Assembly: GCF_001422725.1 (NCBI RefSeq)
Contig: NZ_LMMA01000001.1
Location: forward strand, 622,691-686,690
DNA: 64,000 nucleotides
Direction of reading: 5' to 3'
Origin: Flavobacterium sp. Leaf82
GTDB lineage: Bacteria > Bacteroidota > Bacteroidia > Flavobacteriales > Flavobacteriaceae
Position 1 is the first letter of the stretch. Every line of letters begins with the position of its first letter. Position numbers and translations under genes: made by a program. The notes under the pieces are model-generated. The model searched no databases and was not told the DNA's origin. It saw only the letters and a program-made list of their open reading frames with translations. Below are positions 62,479 through 64,000 of the stretch, one piece after another.

Positions 62479-63192
62479 TCAAGAAAGGGCATCATGAAAA
62501 ATAATTCCTAACGTATGTCGTTCTCCGGAATGTATTTCGCTAACACCATGTTTCATGTTTACACGATAATATCCTTTTGTGCCTTTTACAGGTCTAAAAT
62601 TAGTTGTAAAAACCAGAATATCTCCTTTTTTAGGTTTCAGGACAATGGCTTTTGATTGTGCTCTGGGCGTTTGTTGCGTTAAAACAAATTCACCGCCCGT
62701 AAAATCCTTATCAGGATCATTTAGAAAAAGCACGATTTGAATGGGGAAATAAACATCGCCATATAAATCCTGATGCAAAGTATTGAATCCGCTTTTACCA
62801 TATTTTAAAATTAAAACAGTTGCTTTAAGTTGATTATTGGCGTGGCATTTTTCTAATAGTTTTTCATGAGTATCCGGAAAAACGGTATTTATATTTAACG
62901 CTTTCATCCAGGCATTTGCAATTGGCGCTAATTTAGGATAAATCGAAGATCGAATATCTTGAATTAAATCAGGCAACGGATAATTAAAATATTTGTATTC
63001 GCCTAAACCAAAACGATAGCGCTCCATAACCACTGTTTTTCGATATAAAGCAGGATTATCATAATCGAATTTTAAATCTTCACATTGTTCGTTATTAAGC
63101 ACGTTTGAGATAATGGCAAATCCATTTTCGTGCATAGATTCAGTGATGCTTTCCCAATTAAGAGAAGCAATTTTTGATTGTATATTTTGCAT
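62479..63192 (-). CDS. 2-oxoglutarate/Fe(II)-dependent oxygenase
   Basis: A 237-residue oxygenase of the prolyl-hydroxylase-like group. The iron ligands are His-x-Asp in 'TLHQDLYGD' (about 140) and the distal His in 'MKHGVSEI' (about 213), with the co-substrate Arg in 'GERHTLG' (about 224). No signal peptide. It lies in the alkylation-repair cluster between the Ada-HTH/methyltransferase gene and alkB, so a role in repair of alkylated macromolecules is plausible, but it is not an AlkB and its substrate is unknown. Confidence 0.85.
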   Translation of the reverse strand: MQNIQSKIASLNWESITESMHENGFAIISNVLNNEQCEDLKFDYDNPALYRKTVVMERYRFGLGEYKYFNYPLPDLIQDIRSSIYPKLAPIANAWMKALNINTVFPDTHEKLLEKCHANNQLKATVLILKYGKSGFNTLHQDLYGDVYFPIQIVLFLNDPDKDFTGGEFVLTQQTPRAQSKAIVLKPKKGDILVFTTNFRPVKGTKGYYRVNMKHGVSEIHSGERHTLGIIFHDALS

Positions 63193-63204
63193 AATAATTT
63201 TAGA

Positions 63205-63332
63205 TTGAGATTTTTTTCGCCACTACCCGAGCGATAGCGAACGGACGAAGTAACTCACGAATTATTTTTTTACATTTAAAAAAAAATATACACGGCAGAA
63301 TTAGTTTAATTCGTGAATTCGTGGCAAAAAAA
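63205..63332. repeat. Inverted repeat interrupted by another element
   Basis: Arms of the 'cgccac..tcacgaatta' / 'taattcgtgaattcgtggc' family (63218-63265 and 63306-63325). The left arm is split by 'ctacccgagcgatagcgaac' and following bases (63222-63255), a second dispersed sequence. No gene. Confidence 0.65.
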
Positions 63333-63343
63333 TATGGATTTAT

Positions 63344-64000
63344 TTATGGATTTATCTGTGCGCCTTCCCAGCCAATTATAGCCGTTTTTCGGGTATTTCC
63401 CCACATATAACCGCCAAAGGTTCCTGAAGACTGAATTACGCGATGACACGGAATCAAAAAGGCTACAGGATTACTGCCAATCGCAGTTCCAACAGCCCGA
63501 GATGCATTTGGTTTCTCGATTTGTTGTGCAATAGAACCATAAGTAGAAAGTTGTCCCATTGGAATTTTAAGCAAGGTTTCCCAAACTTTCAATTGAAAAT
63601 CAGTTCCTTTTAAGTGCAGTTTTATTTCAGATAATTTACTCCAGTCGTTCTGAAAAATAAACAAGGCATTTTGTTGTGCTAAATCTAATTTTCTGGAGAA
63701 ACCTGCATTTGGAAATTTATTTTTTAGATCCTGAAATCCAGTTTCTTCATTTTCAGCGAAAGCCATAAAACAAACCCCTTTATTGGTCGAAGCTACAATA
63801 ATATTCCCAAACGGACTTTCAGCAAAACTGAAATTAATTTCTAAATTTTTACCGCCGTTTTTATATTCTGCCGGAGTCATTCCTTCGATGTTTACAAATA
63901 AATCATGAAGCCGGCTTGTTCCTGATAATCCGGTATCATAAGCGGCATCAAATAAAGTGGCGTGATTGTTTTCTTTAAGGATTTTTTTGGCGTGTTCAAC
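63344..64000 (-). CDS. ada: Ada-like regulator: AraC HTH fused to O6-methylguanine methyltransferase (partial)
   Basis: The frame is open to the window edge, so the ATG at 63880 is internal. The part at 63881-64000 encodes 'VEHAKKILKENNHATLFDAA' and then 'YDTGLSGTSRLHDLF', the second helix-turn-helix of an AraC domain. It continues into an O6-methylguanine-DNA methyltransferase (about 63344-63840) with active-site 'IPCHRVIQSSG' and 'NASRAVGTAIGSNP'. In E. coli Ada this pair is preceded by the zinc domain; here that domain is encoded by the separate broken gene at 62025-62270. The start lies outside the window, so an extra N-terminal zinc domain cannot be excluded. Confidence 0.92.
   Translation of the reverse strand, partial: VEHAKKILKENNHATLFDAAYDTGLSGTSRLHDLFVNIEGMTPAEYKNGGKNLEINFSFAESPFGNIIVASTNKGVCFMAFAENEETGFQDLKNKFPNAGFSRKLDLAQQNALFIFQNDWSKLSEIKLHLKGTDFQLKVWETLLKIPMGQLSTYGSIAQQIEKPNASRAVGTAIGSNPVAFLIPCHRVIQSSGTFGGYMWGNTRKTAIIGWEGAQINP

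Noticed and set aside
63344..63880. Complete 178-residue methyltransferase starting at ATG 63880
   Set aside because: The frame continues to the window edge and encodes an AraC helix-turn-helix upstream, so the ATG is internal and the gene is partial.

Overview
The window is chromosomal DNA of a gliding member of the Bacteroidota, most likely a Flavobacterium. The evidence is direct: low GC, Bacteroidota-type promoters (TTG, about 19 nt, TAnnTTTG), gliding and type IX secretion genes (gldE, gldD, porV, porU, gldJ), a SusC/SusD polysaccharide utilisation locus, and intergenic spaces full of short dispersed repeats of the kind common in flavobacteria. I saw no rRNA or tRNA gene, prophage, insertion sequence or CRISPR array. 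The species cannot be fixed from the sequence alone.

Layout. 1-2926: end of a bacterial alpha-2-macroglobulin gene and pbpC (periplasmic defence / peptidoglycan pair). 3364-5598 (minus): RNase G, a 30-residue very basic ribosome-type protein that is easily overlooked, and an HU-type DNA-binding protein. 5740-9145 (plus): mutY, ssb, gldE, gldD. 9421-12077: small orphan genes, a metal-binding lipoprotein, an EamA exporter, and a pair of tandem structured RNA-like elements in front of a 77-codon gene. 12641-16024 (minus): a two-subunit M16 peptidase, one subunit with and one without the zinc motif. 16299-19163: rplU-rpmA and two unknown membrane proteins. 19261-31285: AsmA-like protein, miaE, a glycosyltransferase, an AraC regulator with an AhpD-like protein, an M1 aminopeptidase lipoprotein, pyruvate dehydrogenase E2 and E1 alpha, and cytidine deaminase. 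31363-39747: porV and porU (minus), then gldJ and murF (plus).

39807-57582 is a complete-looking polysaccharide utilisation locus. It has a membrane-spanning sensor-regulator with its own DNA-binding domain (minus), then SusC, SusD, two tandem GH30 enzymes, a GH3, a GH5 with a carbohydrate-binding tail, the 3' remnant of an endonuclease/exonuclease/phosphatase-family gene, and a second GH3. The enzyme set points to a beta-glucan, and beta-1,6-glucan is my first guess. A 17-bp direct repeat spaced 33 bp apart, just upstream of the susC promoter, is a candidate regulator site. Several genes inside the locus are separated by terminator-like hairpins.

57636-61393: a transglutaminase-like protein, a small orphan, and a NrtR-type regulator with a degenerate Nudix box. 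61430-64000 (minus) is an alkylation-damage repair cluster: an AraC-HTH/O6-methylguanine methyltransferase fusion (cut by the window edge), a 2-oxoglutarate/iron oxygenase, a stand-alone Ada-type zinc-domain gene broken by one in-frame TGA, and alkB overlapping that gene's end. It looks like an Ada regulon in which the Ada zinc domain is encoded separately.

The observations I rate highest are the tandem RNA elements at 11572-11824, the split Ada cluster with its single nonsense codon, the regulator repeats before susC, the gene remnant inside the locus, and the 30-residue ribosome-type protein. I did not find a clearly new multi-gene defence or mobile system.
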